From: a virus
Virus record (IMG/VR): IMGVR_UViG_3300030430_002361
Coordinates: 1-38,283 of that record
Length of the DNA stretch: 38,283 nt
Reading direction: 5' to 3' (one strand)
This document shows positions 17,480 through 26,769 of the stretch, one piece after another. Position 1 is the first letter of the stretch. The number at the start of each line of letters is the position of its first letter. Position numbers and translations under genes: made by a program. The notes under the pieces are model-generated. The model was not told where the DNA came from. It saw only the letters and a program-made list of their open reading frames with translations, and did not search any database.

Positions 17480-18114
17480 TAAGGGCGTTCAAACTGAGTC
17501 ATATAAGAGTCATCAGTCTTAGTGTCTTCTTCTCTAGTGTTTTCCACTGTATAAAAGTTTTGATCAATCTTATATCCAGGGTTCTTCACTAATCTCTCTT
17601 CCATAAAAGCATCATCATACCAAATTGTTCTATTATTAGGATAAGCAAAAAAATTACCATCATCCATACGAAACATGTGTGCACATTTATGTTCAGGATC
17701 CTCACTAAAGTTAGTGTCTAACATACCCGCTTTGTTCTCCCATGCCCAATCTATGGTAAACATATAAGTGCCTTTTCTTTTTGTACCTTTGTAGTCTACT
17801 AACTCTGCTCTACAATTAGCTAGTCTATTTCTTCTTTGTACATCCACATAAGGTGAAAAACAATCCCAATATTGATGTATGTTTAAAGGATGTTTAGGTG
17901 CATCTTTTTTCCAACAAAAAGCATGTATTGGTCTTCTAGTCCAATTTACACCATTAGGTAATAAACACTCAAATAATAGTGCTCTTCGCTCAAGACTATT
18001 TACAGTATGCACATCAGCAAAAGTAAATTCACCGTGTCCTTTCTCATGATCATATAAATATTCGTCTCTTATATAAGCACTGAAAGGAGGTAGATTATGA
18101 TTAAGATAAGCCAT
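17479..18114 (-). CDS. Conserved phage hypothetical protein
   Basis: A 211-residue soluble protein, rich in W, Y, D and H, beginning MAYLNHNLPPFSAYIRDEYL. I recognise this N-terminal pattern as a conserved hypothetical of marine phages, including some cyanophages, with no function I know of. The middle contains LPNGVNWTRRPIHAFCWKKD and WDCFSPYVDVQRR. It lies between the SNF2 helicase and the ATE-like gene on the same strand with minimal gaps, so the three are probably one operon. No membrane segment is visible. Confidence 0.75.
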   Translation of the reverse strand: MAYLNHNLPPFSAYIRDEYLYDHEKGHGEFTFADVHTVNSLERRALLFECLLPNGVNWTRRPIHAFCWKKDAPKHPLNIHQYWDCFSPYVDVQRRNRLANCRAELVDYKGTKRKGTYMFTIDWAWENKAGMLDTNFSEDPEHKCAHMFRMDDGNFFAYPNNRTIWYDDAFMEERLVKNPGYKIDQNFYTVENTREEDTKTDDSYMTQFERP

Positions 18115-18128
18115 GTATAAAAGTTATA

Positions 18129-19580
18129 TTATACTAGCCAGCTTTTCAAGTCTTCACCCAGCACCTCTGTCGCAATGTCAATCTTAGATCTTAAACATTT
18201 AACAATGTTTTCATCAACAGTTTTTTCTGCAATAAAGTCTACATAAGTTACTTTATTGTTTTGACCAATCCTGTGAGTTCTATCCTCTGATTGCAAACGT
18301 ATTTCTAAATCGTAACTGTTGCTGTAATACACGACAGTGTGACTAGCAGTAAGAGTAAGTCCATACCCTCCAGTCTTTGGATTAGCAACAAGGTATTTAA
18401 GATTATCTTCTTTATCTTGAAACCTAGATACAATTTGATCCCTATCGTCCACAGCCGTATCACCGTAAAAGCTACACGCAGTTTGTGTTCCATATTTATT
18501 CTCCAGTTCTTTTGTTATTGTTTTTATGTCATGTCTATAATTTGCCCAGATGATTACTTTACCATCTGTTTCATCTAAAAAGTTAAGTAACTCTTTTATT
18601 CTATTATTTTTTAAGGTTATTAACTTACCTTCATCTGTAGTCATGTGACCACAAGTTATTTGATGTAGTCTCATCAATTGTGTGAGGCCAGAAAAAGCAG
18701 TCATAGTATCGCCTTCTAATTCTGCTATGGCAAACTGTTTCATTTCTTGATATGCTTTTTGTTGTTCTTTTGTTAGCTCAACAAATCTTTTAGTGTATAA
18801 TTTTTCTGGTAAGTCAAGACAATCTTCTTTTAAAACTCGTGACGAAAACTTTTCTAGTTTTTCATTTAACTCATCAAGTCTTATATACTTGATAACATGC
18901 TGATAAGTATGCGCACCACCTGCGGCATTTCTTTGTGCCATTAGTGCGTAACGACTTTTAAAAGCCCAAAAAGATGTGTACCCTAACAAGTCTTCAGATA
19001 AAAACGCACACTGCGTATATAAATCTAAAGGTGATTTAGTAACTGGTGATCCTGTAAGTATTCTTCTGTACTTAGCATGTGCCCCTAGTTTTATTGCACT
19101 CTTAGTTCTTGTAGCTGTAGGTGATTTAATTGTGGTAGACTCGTCAACTGCCATGAGCACTGCATGATTTTTTAAAAACTCTAAAGCTACAGTGTATCCT
19201 TTAGTTGTGCTTAACGCTTCAACATTTATCAAAAATATTTTTAATTTTTCAGAGAACACGGACAACGAATCTAATAGAGCTTTTTGTTTTTTATTTGGTG
19301 TAGGTGTCCAACATATGACAGAGTGATCTACGCTGTCAGGTAGATGTTTAGGTAACTCAGATATCATCCAGTTTCTATACACGCCTTTTGGTGCAACAAT
19401 TAAGGCACCGTTTATTTTTCTTTTTTTGTGTAATATGGCCAGGTTATCTATCAATACCTTTGACTTACCCGTGCCCATTTCCATAAAGAAAGCAAAAACT
19501 TTTTTATCCCAGCATTTATCTAATACAGCTTTTTGATGTTGAAAAGGTTCGGTTTTAAACTTATAACTATAACTATACAT
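18129..19580 (-). CDS. SNF2/DEAD-type superfamily 2 helicase
   Basis: I start this at 19580 (483 aa), since AAGGAG lies about 8 bases upstream of that ATG; a start at 19619 would add 13 residues without a good site. Motifs: I (MEMGTGKSK, about residues 32-40), II (VDEST, in place of DEAH/DEAQ), III (LTGSPVTKS), V (ANPKTGGYGLTLTAS) and VI (QSEDRTHRIGQ). R-I-G-Q is the SNF2 signature. It probably uses ATP to translocate on duplex DNA in replication or recombination. It is first in a three-gene leftward operon, with a likely promoter shared back to back with the rightward replication block. Confidence 0.9.
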   Translation of the reverse strand: MYSYSYKFKTEPFQHQKAVLDKCWDKKVFAFFMEMGTGKSKVLIDNLAILHKKRKINGALIVAPKGVYRNWMISELPKHLPDSVDHSVICWTPTPNKKQKALLDSLSVFSEKLKIFLINVEALSTTKGYTVALEFLKNHAVLMAVDESTTIKSPTATRTKSAIKLGAHAKYRRILTGSPVTKSPLDLYTQCAFLSEDLLGYTSFWAFKSRYALMAQRNAAGGAHTYQHVIKYIRLDELNEKLEKFSSRVLKEDCLDLPEKLYTKRFVELTKEQQKAYQEMKQFAIAELEGDTMTAFSGLTQLMRLHQITCGHMTTDEGKLITLKNNRIKELLNFLDETDGKVIIWANYRHDIKTITKELENKYGTQTACSFYGDTAVDDRDQIVSRFQDKEDNLKYLVANPKTGGYGLTLTASHTVVYYSNSYDLEIRLQSEDRTHRIGQNNKVTYVDFIAEKTVDENIVKCLRSKIDIATEVLGEDLKSWLV

Positions 19581-19660
19581 TCTAAATTCTCCTTGTATCC
19601 CATAATTATATACTTGCAAAAAAATAAATCAAGTGTATAATAATGGGAGAAGAAAATAGA
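19580..19660. promoter_or_regulatory. Divergent promoter region between leftward helicase operon and rightward replication operon
   Basis: Rightward: TTGCAA at 19614-19619, 16-base spacer, TATAAT at 19636-19641, followed by AATGGGAG. Leftward (read on the minus strand): TTGATT, 16 bases, TATAAT, then TATGGGATA and AAGGAG before the helicase ATG. Both resemble sigma-70-type promoters. Both place a TGGG element just after the -10 box, a pattern repeated elsewhere in the window. Predicted by eye only. Confidence 0.6.
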
Positions 19661-19993
19661 ATGACAGTTTACGTTATACAAGAGATGCCATATAAAGATA
19701 TCCTCAGTGCTGAGGAGTATGGTAAATTAGTTCCCCTCATACCACCAGGTTTTCAATTATTATTAAGTTCTGATTCTGTCGTGCAACAATTGCAAGATGG
19801 ACTTAAGGATTTTTCTAACGATGATTATTTATTATTAATTGGTGATCCCTCAATAATTGGTATTGCATGTTCTGTTGCATCTGATATAAATATGGGATAT
19901 TATAAAGTTCTTAAATGGGATAGAAAACGTGAAAAGTATCATCCTATTGAGATAGATATAAGGAGAAATAAGAATGACGAAAATAAACTTTGA
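19661..19993 (+). CDS. Conserved phage hypothetical protein, early/replication block
   Basis: The ATG at 19661 is preferred over 19643 because GGGAGAAG lies just upstream. The 110-residue product (MTVYVIQEMPYKDILSAEEY ... LVPLIPPGFQLLLS ... DYLLLIGDPSIIGIACSVAS) matches a conserved marine-phage family I recall at the start of replication operons. A Rossmann-like or hydrophobic central strand (DDYLLLIGDP) is visible, but no catalytic residues are obvious. It is the first gene after the divergent promoter and overlaps the next gene by 20 bases. Function unknown. Confidence 0.75.
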   Translation: MTVYVIQEMPYKDILSAEEYGKLVPLIPPGFQLLLSSDSVVQQLQDGLKDFSNDDYLLLIGDPSIIGIACSVASDINMGYYKVLKWDRKREKYHPIEIDIRRNKNDENKL

Positions 19994-20525
19994 AGATGAT
20001 GTCTTTTCTGATGTCGATGATTCCTCACTAAAAGCTTTAGCTGATAAATGTAAGCGACTTGAAATAGCAGAGCAAGAAGTTGTAGAACTTGAAGATACAC
20101 TTAAAGAAAAAAAAGAAGGTGTAAGAAAATTATCTGAAGAGGAGATACCACAATTTTTAGCAGAAAAAGGTTTATCAAGCATTACGCTTGACAATGGCAC
20201 CGAGGTAAAAATTACTGAAGAGGTAAGACCAGGAATTAAAGTAGCAGATAGAGGTTATTGTTATGCATGGCTCAGGGACAACGGATATGGTGATTTGGTT
20301 AAAAGTAATGTCACTGTAGCTTTTGCCATGGGTGAAGATGCACAAGCGGTAAAACTTAAAGCTGCAATACAAGATTTGGGTATGGTGAGCACTGATAAAG
20401 AAGATGTTCACTATCAAACCATGAAAGCATTCGTAACTGAGCAACACAAAAAAGGTGTGTCTTTGCCAGACGAATTTGGTGTGTACGTAGCCAATAAAAC
20501 AAAACTCGTACAGAAACGAAAATAA
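19974..20525 (+). CDS. Conserved phage protein paired with ssDNA-binding-like gene
   Basis: A 183-residue protein with AAGGAG before the ATG. An acidic N-terminus is followed by a coiled coil (KCKRLEIAEQEVVELEDTLK, about 27-55), then a globular half containing ITLDNGTEVKITE, AWLRDNGYGDLVKSNVTVAF and LPDEFGVYVANKT. I recognise this architecture from many phages, where it sits upstream of a ssDNA-binding-like gene as it does here. The biochemical role is unknown; a replication or recombination accessory role is inferred. Confidence 0.75.
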   Translation: MTKINFEDDVFSDVDDSSLKALADKCKRLEIAEQEVVELEDTLKEKKEGVRKLSEEEIPQFLAEKGLSSITLDNGTEVKITEEVRPGIKVADRGYCYAWLRDNGYGDLVKSNVTVAFAMGEDAQAVKLKAAIQDLGMVSTDKEDVHYQTMKAFVTEQHKKGVSLPDEFGVYVANKTKLVQKRK

Positions 20526-20548
20526 TGACAACGAATAAGGAGAAACGA

Positions 20549-21337
20549 ATGACGGATAACGCACAAAAGAAACCTCAGCAAGAGGTTGTGGAAAAAAAAG
20601 TGGATGCAGTCGTAGCTATGACAGACTTAGAGTCTGATGCTGGTGCTGGTCTAGGTGGTCTTACTAATGAAGACTTGGCCACACCAAGACTTAAGATCTT
20701 AATGAATGGATCTGAAGAGCTTGATAAAGATGACAATCTTAAAATGGGACAGATATTTAATACTGTCACAGGTCAAGCTTATGACGGAAAGGAGGGAATA
20801 GTAGTAGTGCCGTGTGCTTATCAAAGACAGTATGCCGAATGGCTACCCGTCAGAGGTAAGAACCAACCTCCAGTAAATGTTTATGATGCAAATAGTGATA
20901 TTTTATCAAAAACAACTAGGAATAAAGAAGATAATAGAGATTATCTTGAAAACGGTAACTACGTAGAAACTAATGCAAACCACTTTGTAATTCTCTATGA
21001 TCAAAAGACAGGCGTTGGCAGTCCTGCTTTGATCACATTGAAAGCAACCCAACTTAAAAAAAGTAGGAAATGGAACTCTATGATGTTAAACATCAGGGTA
21101 CCTGGATCGAAAGGTCCTTTTAATCCTCCTTCATTTAGCCACATGTATTCTTTAAAAGTTAAAAAAGAAGACAATGAAAAAGGTAAATGGTTCGGTTGGG
21201 AGATAGACTTACTTGGTCCTGTTACAGATATGCAATTATATAATGAAGCAAAAGTGTTTCATAAAAGCATAGCTGCTGGTGAAGTTACGGCTAAACCAGA
21301 ACAAGATCAAACTGTTGGAAGTCCAAATCCATTTTAA
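20549..21337 (+). CDS. Putative ssDNA-binding-type replication protein
   Basis: I choose 20549 as start (262 aa), because AAGGAG sits 7 bases before it; the earlier in-frame ATG at 20525 overlaps the previous stop. The core (TPRLKILMNGSEELD, GQIFNTVTGQAYDGKEGIVV, VPCAYQRQYAEWLPVRGK) and C-terminus (FGWEIDLLGPV...) fit a phage family often found next to primase and polymerase genes and suspected to bind ssDNA. The C-terminus is not strongly acidic as in gp2.5, so this remains tentative. A strong hairpin follows the gene. Confidence 0.6.
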   Translation: MTDNAQKKPQQEVVEKKVDAVVAMTDLESDAGAGLGGLTNEDLATPRLKILMNGSEELDKDDNLKMGQIFNTVTGQAYDGKEGIVVVPCAYQRQYAEWLPVRGKNQPPVNVYDANSDILSKTTRNKEDNRDYLENGNYVETNANHFVILYDQKTGVGSPALITLKATQLKKSRKWNSMMLNIRVPGSKGPFNPPSFSHMYSLKVKKEDNEKGKWFGWEIDLLGPVTDMQLYNEAKVFHKSIAAGEVTAKPEQDQTVGSPNPF

Positions 21338-21342
21338 GTCTA

Positions 21343-21379
21343 TTGTGGGGGTGAGCATCTTCACGCCTCGCCCCCACAA
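21343..21379 (+). terminator. Strong GC-rich stem-loop between ssDNA-binding-like gene and primase
   Basis: TTGTGGGGGTGAG (21343-21355) pairs with CTCGCCCCCACAA (21367-21379), 13 consecutive pairs with one T-G wobble and an 11-base loop. It is the most GC-rich hairpin in the replication block. It is followed by AATTTC, not a T-run, so a classical intrinsic terminator is doubtful. It may be an attenuator, an mRNA-end protecting or processing element, or a partial terminator that lowers primase expression relative to the upstream gene. Confidence 0.6.
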
Positions 21380-21396
21380 AATTTCAAGGTCAGGTT

Positions 21397-22923
21397 ATGT
21401 TAGAGTACGATATTGGGACATTTAAAAATATTTTTAGAGGCTTGGACAGAGCCTATGGTCAATATCGTGTTGGTGAACAAAAAGAAAATGGTAAGCAGGG
21501 CGGTAAAGCTTACATAACAAAAGGTCAGATTACTGATCAAATGTGGCAGGATCATCTTGATGGTAAAGATCCTAGCCTAGGTATCATACCTATTATGGAT
21601 GACTCTAAATGTTATTGGGGTTGTATTGATGTAGATATGTATCCACTAAATCTAAAAGAACTAGTACAAAAAATTAATAAGAAATCTCTACCATTAGTGG
21701 TATGTAGATCAAAATCTGGTGGTGCACATATATTTTTATTTGCAAAAGAGTCTGTCAGTGCATCCATAATGAGAGATAAGTTAGCAGACTTTGCAGCTTT
21801 TCTAGGTTTTGCTAATTGTGAAATATTTCCTAAACAAATTGAAATACGTGCTGATAGAGGCGACACAGGTAATTTTTTAAACTTGCCTTACTTTGGTGCA
21901 CACAAAGAATCTAATAACAGGTATGCAATAGATAATAATGGCAAACCCTATAGTATAACAGAGTTCTTCGCACTTCACAATAAACTCGCACTAACAGAAC
22001 AAGAACTAAAAGAGTTATCAACCACACAAAAGAATACAAATGTTTTTGACGGTCCCCCCTGTCTAGAACACTTAATGAATGAGAAAATACCAGAGGGGGG
22101 AAGGGATAATACTTTATATCAATATGCAGTCTACGCTAAGAAAAAATGGCCAGATCAATGGCAAGACAAAATAGATGAGTTTAACCACACATTTATGGAT
22201 CCGATATTGCCATCTAAACAGGTGTTAAAGACAGTAAATCAACACGAAAAAAAAGAATATCAGTATAAATGTAAAGATCAGCCCATGTGTTCTGTATGTA
22301 ACTCACAGTTATGCAGGACTCGTAAATTTGGTATAGGTCAAGATTATGATCACGATGTTACAGATTTAACTAAGTATGAATCTGACGAGTCAGTATGGTT
22401 TTTAAATGTAGATGGCAGAAGACTATGTATTAATACAGACGAGTTCTTTGATCAAAGTAAATTTAGAAAAGCATGTATGAACACACTAAATATTTTACCA
22501 AACAAAATGACTGCAAAGGATTGGGATGCTAGGATACAATCTTTGTTGGCGCTAGTAGAGGTAATAGAAATGCCAGAGGAAGTTACTAAGGTAGGTAGAT
22601 TTGATAATTATTTAGAATCTTTTTTAAATGATCAAGGTGAAGCCATGACGATTGATGAGATACTGATAGATAAAGCATGGTCACCTGAGGATGAGCAGGT
22701 AACTTATTTCAGATTGTCATCATTAGAAAATTATTTAACTAAAAAAAGATTTAGTAATTTTAGCTCGACACAAATGTGTGCAAGAATAAGAGAACTAAAT
22801 GGAGACTCAACTAAGAAAAAAATTAGAGGTAAAGTTTATCATCTGTGGTACATACCTAGACCAGAAGAGGGTGATAAATCAGACTTACCAATACCAAATC
22901 TAGAACCACAGGTGCCATTCTAA
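21397..22923 (+). CDS. Archaeo-eukaryotic-type primase (AEP)
   Basis: A 508-residue protein with the AEP catalytic pattern: an acidic D-x-D pair in GCIDVDMY (about residues 74-81), SKSGGAHIFLF (about 105-115; family motif S-x-G-x-H) and a later IFPKQIEIRADRGDTGNF region matching the third motif. A Cys cluster (CKDQPMCSVCNSQLC, about 291-306) may bind zinc. It would make primers for the adjacent polymerase. It ends in a TAATG overlap with the UvrD-like helicase gene, suggesting coupled production of primase and helicase. Confidence 0.85.
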   Translation: MLEYDIGTFKNIFRGLDRAYGQYRVGEQKENGKQGGKAYITKGQITDQMWQDHLDGKDPSLGIIPIMDDSKCYWGCIDVDMYPLNLKELVQKINKKSLPLVVCRSKSGGAHIFLFAKESVSASIMRDKLADFAAFLGFANCEIFPKQIEIRADRGDTGNFLNLPYFGAHKESNNRYAIDNNGKPYSITEFFALHNKLALTEQELKELSTTQKNTNVFDGPPCLEHLMNEKIPEGGRDNTLYQYAVYAKKKWPDQWQDKIDEFNHTFMDPILPSKQVLKTVNQHEKKEYQYKCKDQPMCSVCNSQLCRTRKFGIGQDYDHDVTDLTKYESDESVWFLNVDGRRLCINTDEFFDQSKFRKACMNTLNILPNKMTAKDWDARIQSLLALVEVIEMPEEVTKVGRFDNYLESFLNDQGEAMTIDEILIDKAWSPEDEQVTYFRLSSLENYLTKKRFSNFSSTQMCARIRELNGDSTKKKIRGKVYHLWYIPRPEEGDKSDLPIPNLEPQVPF

Positions 22924-24482
22924 TGTCTACTAAAATTATTTTAGGACCGCCAGGCACAGGTAAAACAGAATATCTATTACGTAAAGTAGAAAAAAAATTA
23001 GAGGAGGGTATTAAACCAGGTCGTATAGGATACTTTGCGTACACAGTGAAAGCTGCTAATGAAGCACGGACCAGGGCTATCAAAAAATTTACTAATCTTG
23101 ATAAAAAAGATTTTAATTATTTTAGAACTTTACACAGTTTAGCATTTAAACAACTAGGTTTAAGTAAAGATGATGTTATGAAAGATAATCATTACAAAGA
23201 GTTATCAGAGTTACTGGGTATAAAACTATCTAATACTAATCGTAAAATGGATAATAATGGTTTTCAAATGCAAGACGATATCTTTGCTAAAGTTATAGAC
23301 ATGGCGAGAGTTAGAAATATAACTTTGAAACAACAATATCAAGAGATGCCACACATGGAAGGTGGGTGGATGAAAATTAAATATATATCCGATGGTATTA
23401 CAGAATATAAAAAGACAAGAAAACTATATGACTTTACCGATATGATCATAGAGTTCAGTAAATCTAATCGTGATGACATTGTACCCGGTCTTGATGTTTT
23501 AATTATAGATGAGGCACAAGATTTATTACCTATACAGTGGGAGATGGTCAAAAAAATCATGGATAAATCAAAGGAGATATATATAGCTGGTGATGATGAT
23601 CAATCTATATTTAAGTGGGCTGGCGCTAATCCAAGTGATTTGATTAACTTGCAAGGTGAAAGATATATACTAGATACTTCACACAGAGTGCCTTTAGAGG
23701 TGCATAAAATTGCTACCAATTTAATAAATAAAGTAGAAAATAGAATACCTAAAGTATGGTCACCAAAAAAAAGTAACATAGCTGTGAGTCGTGGATCTGT
23801 TAAACATCATGTAAATCGTAATTCTGTTTACCAACAGATACAAAGAGATAAAGGTGAATGGTTAGTCTTGGCAAGAGATAATTATACTTTAGAACAAATA
23901 GCAGATGAGATGAAAACGAAAGGTTTTTATTTTTCTGTACATGGTCAACCCTCAGTAAGTAAAAAAAGATTAACAGCCATTATGGCTTGGACTAATTTAG
24001 CTAAACATAGAAAAGCCATATCGTATGACGAAGCAAAAACCATGTATCATTACATGACAGTTAGACGTGGTGTAGAGTATGGACACAAAGGTTTAATTCA
24101 TGCAGATCCAGATGCGTTCTTTACTTATGAAGATTTGTGTGTGTATCATGGTTTGTTAGTCCCTGCACATAGAATATGGCATCATGCTTTGGATCGTATG
24201 CCAGCACACGAGGTTACTTACATAGTGTCTTTGTTACGTAGAAAAGAAAAGTTGAGTCACGAACCACGGATCAATCTGTCAACAATACATGGTGCCAAAG
24301 GTGGTGAAGCTGACAATGTAGCTTTGTTATCTGACTTACCGAGAAAAGCTGATGAGGCTTATTACAAAGATCCTGATAATGAAAGAAGAGTATTTTATGT
24401 CGGTATCACAAGAGCAAAGAAAAATTTACATTTAGTTAGATCAGATACAGACAGAGAGTTTGCAGAGATGTTTCATGAATAA
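22923..24482 (+). CDS. UvrD/Rep-like superfamily 1 DNA helicase
   Basis: A 519-residue SF1A helicase. Motif I (LGPPGTGKTEYLL, about residues 6-18), Ia (AYTVKAANEAR), II (LIIDEAQDLLPIQW), III (AGDDDQSIFKWAGA), IV (DTSHRVP), V (LSTIHGAKGGEADNVAL) and VI (RRVFYVGITRAKKNLHL) are all visible in order. It is shorter than cellular UvrD (about 720 aa), lacking much of the insert domains. It probably serves as replicative or recombination helicase with the adjacent AEP and polymerase. Start is a TAATG overlap; its stop overlaps the next gene start. Confidence 0.92.
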   Translation: MSTKIILGPPGTGKTEYLLRKVEKKLEEGIKPGRIGYFAYTVKAANEARTRAIKKFTNLDKKDFNYFRTLHSLAFKQLGLSKDDVMKDNHYKELSELLGIKLSNTNRKMDNNGFQMQDDIFAKVIDMARVRNITLKQQYQEMPHMEGGWMKIKYISDGITEYKKTRKLYDFTDMIIEFSKSNRDDIVPGLDVLIIDEAQDLLPIQWEMVKKIMDKSKEIYIAGDDDQSIFKWAGANPSDLINLQGERYILDTSHRVPLEVHKIATNLINKVENRIPKVWSPKKSNIAVSRGSVKHHVNRNSVYQQIQRDKGEWLVLARDNYTLEQIADEMKTKGFYFSVHGQPSVSKKRLTAIMAWTNLAKHRKAISYDEAKTMYHYMTVRRGVEYGHKGLIHADPDAFFTYEDLCVYHGLLVPAHRIWHHALDRMPAHEVTYIVSLLRRKEKLSHEPRINLSTIHGAKGGEADNVALLSDLPRKADEAYYKDPDNERRVFYVGITRAKKNLHLVRSDTDREFAEMFHE

Positions 24483-24756
24483 ATCTAAGAGTGCAAAAGG
24501 CGTTATGGGTGAGTTAACCATAGCTGCTAAATACATTAGAAAAGGATATTATGTAGCCATGGCTATGTGCCCACATAGTCCTTTTGATTTAGTGGTTGTA
24601 GATGGTAAAGGAAACTGTAAACTTATAGACGCAAAAACTGTATCAATTCGTAAAAGTGGCAAACAAACAGGTCAAAGAATAAATAGAATGCAATCAAAGA
24701 AACAACAAGAAATGAATATTGAGATAGAGTATGTCGACCCAGAGACCACTATTTGA
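24475..24756 (+). CDS. PD-(D/E)XK nuclease, possible Holliday junction or structure-specific endonuclease
   Basis: The start at 24475 lies in the ATGAATAA overlap with the helicase stop; an upstream in-frame ATG is at 24460. The 93-residue protein has an N-terminal helix with a conserved Glu (GELTIAAKYIRKGYYVAMA) then FDLVVVD and KLIDAKT, which fit the PD-(D/E)XK pattern with D and D-x-K in the active site. Small members of this fold cut branched DNA or act as nucleases in phage recombination. It sits between helicase and polymerase, consistent with that. Substrate is unknown. Confidence 0.65.
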   Translation: MNKSKSAKGVMGELTIAAKYIRKGYYVAMAMCPHSPFDLVVVDGKGNCKLIDAKTVSIRKSGKQTGQRINRMQSKKQQEMNIEIEYVDPETTI

Positions 24757-26605
24757 ACCCCCAAAAGAATGGAACCCACCACAAACTTTGCCTGATTTAT
24801 CACAGGCCAAAGAGATAGCTATAGATTTAGAGACTTACGACCCAGGAATCAAGGACACTGGACCAGGCTGGGCTACTGGTAAAGGTCACGTTGTTGGTAT
24901 TGCTGTGGCTGTAGATGGATTCAAAGGTTATTATCCAATAAGACATGAAGGTGGTGGTAACTTTGATGAAGAAATACTCAAGAAACATTTAAAAAAATAT
25001 TTTGAAAATGATGTCGATAAAATATTTCACAATGCTAGTTATGATATAGGGTGGCTAAAGAGATGGGGTATCAATGTTAAAGGTAGGATTATTGATACGA
25101 TGATAGCTGCAGCATTGATTGATGAGAACAGAATGCCTGGTCAATACAACCTAAACGCTGTTGCCAGAGATTACATACAAGAAAAGAAAGATGAAAGTTT
25201 ATTATATGAAGCAGCACAAGCCTGGCAGATCGATGCTAAGGCTGAAATGTATAAACTACCTTATCAGTATGTCGGACCCTACGCAGAGCAGGACGCAGAT
25301 CTTACACTAAGATTATGGCAAGCACTGAAAGTAGAAATGAATAGACAAGAGTTGCACCACATATTTTATTTAGAGTCAGAATTGTTACCTGTTTTAGTTG
25401 AGATGAAATGGAAAGGCGTAAGGGTAGATTTAGATAAGGCAGATAAATTAAAAAAACAAATAATTGCAAAAGAAAAAAAATTATTATTAGAAATAAAAAA
25501 AGATGTAGGGTTTGAGGTAGAGGTGTTTGCGCCACTGTCAGTGGCAAAAGCATTTGATAAAAAAAAGATATCTTATAACAAAACGCCCACAGGTTTACCT
25601 AGCTTCGATAAAAATTTCTTAGCGACATTACAAGATCCCTTGTCAAAAAAGATAGTAGAATCAAGGGAGTTGTTTAAGGCTAGATCTACTTTTATAGACT
25701 CATTATTAAAACATGAACAGAATGGTCGTATACATGGCGAGATCAATCAATTGAAATCAGATCAAGGTGGTACGATTACAGGTAGACTAAGTATGTCGAA
25801 TCCTAATTTACAGCAAATACCAGCACGGAACGAGAACATCGGACCAATGATTAGGTCATTGTTTATACCAGAAGGTAATCACATGTGGGGTAGTTTTGAT
25901 TACTCACAGCAAGAGCCTAGATTAGTTGTACATTTTGCAGCTTTAACGCATGGTGGATTGTCAGGTGCAGATGAATTTGTACATTCTTATCAAGATAAAA
26001 CAGACACAGACTTTCATCAGATAGCTGCTGAAATGGCAGGTATAGATCGTAAGACAGCTAAAACTATGAACTTAGGATTGTTTTATGGTATGGGTCAGAA
26101 AAAATTAGGTAGTGAGTTAGGATTAGGCGAAGATGATACGAAAGAATTATTTGAAAAATATCATGCTCGTGTGCCATTTGTAAAACAATTGATGAGCCTG
26201 GCTAGTAAGTCAGCTAATGATAACGGTCAGGTTAGAACTATACTAGGTCGTATATGTCATTTTGATTTGTATGAACCAACCAAATGGGGTGTACATAAAC
26301 CATTACCACGTGATGAAGCTGTACGAAAGTATGGTAGTAATCTTAAGAGAGCGTTTACATACAAAGCATTAAACAAGTTAATACAAGGTAGTGCAGCTGA
26401 TCAAACTAAGAAAGCTATGGTCGAGGTATACAAAGCTGGTATCACACCACATATACAAGTACATGATGAGCTTAATTGTTCATGTGAAGATATGGAGCAG
26501 GTTAAACAGATAAAAGAGATTATGGAGAACTGTATAGAACTAGAGGTGCCAAGTAAAGTAGATCCAAAAATAGGAGAGTCATGGGGGACACTAAAAAGCT
26601 CGTAA
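24731..26605 (+). CDS. Family A DNA polymerase with 3'-5' exonuclease (PolA-like)
   Basis: A 624-residue protein with a 3'-5' proofreading domain (exo I IDLETY at about 30-36; exo II FHNASYDIGWL; exo III YAEQDADLTLRLW) and polymerase domain: motif A SFDYSQQEPRL (about 387), motif B RKTAKTMNLGLFYGMGQ (about 438-455), motif C QVHDEL (about 575). There is no 5'-3' exonuclease domain. The residue equivalent to E. coli Pol I Phe762 is leucine here (N-L-G in motif B). It is the replicative polymerase of the block and overlaps both neighbours by about 25 bases. Confidence 0.95.
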   Translation: MSTQRPLFEPPKEWNPPQTLPDLSQAKEIAIDLETYDPGIKDTGPGWATGKGHVVGIAVAVDGFKGYYPIRHEGGGNFDEEILKKHLKKYFENDVDKIFHNASYDIGWLKRWGINVKGRIIDTMIAAALIDENRMPGQYNLNAVARDYIQEKKDESLLYEAAQAWQIDAKAEMYKLPYQYVGPYAEQDADLTLRLWQALKVEMNRQELHHIFYLESELLPVLVEMKWKGVRVDLDKADKLKKQIIAKEKKLLLEIKKDVGFEVEVFAPLSVAKAFDKKKISYNKTPTGLPSFDKNFLATLQDPLSKKIVESRELFKARSTFIDSLLKHEQNGRIHGEINQLKSDQGGTITGRLSMSNPNLQQIPARNENIGPMIRSLFIPEGNHMWGSFDYSQQEPRLVVHFAALTHGGLSGADEFVHSYQDKTDTDFHQIAAEMAGIDRKTAKTMNLGLFYGMGQKKLGSELGLGEDDTKELFEKYHARVPFVKQLMSLASKSANDNGQVRTILGRICHFDLYEPTKWGVHKPLPRDEAVRKYGSNLKRAFTYKALNKLIQGSAADQTKKAMVEVYKAGITPHIQVHDELNCSCEDMEQVKQIKEIMENCIELEVPSKVDPKIGESWGTLKSS

Positions 26606-26769
26606 CTGCTGAGTGTTACAATTGTAAAGATATTGTAATACCAGTAGATGAGCATGAAGAAGAAGGTGGTAAAAAGGTATATTCATGTCCTAGTTGTGGA
26701 GCCACATTTCACATTGAGTTTACAATTGAATACGAGGAAGAGGATCCTAAAAATGATACAATTCATTGA
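26581..26769 (+). CDS. Small zinc-ribbon protein
   Basis: A 62-residue protein with two C-x2-C knuckles (ECYNCKD and YSCPSCGATFHIEF), 20 residues apart, typical of a zinc ribbon. Acidic residues dominate the C-terminus. It starts inside the polymerase gene's last codons, so it is probably co-translated with it. A DNA-, RNA- or protein-binding accessory role in replication or transcription is inferred from the fold only. Confidence 0.75.
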   Translation: MGDTKKLVTAECYNCKDIVIPVDEHEEEGGKKVYSCPSCGATFHIEFTIEYEEEDPKNDTIH

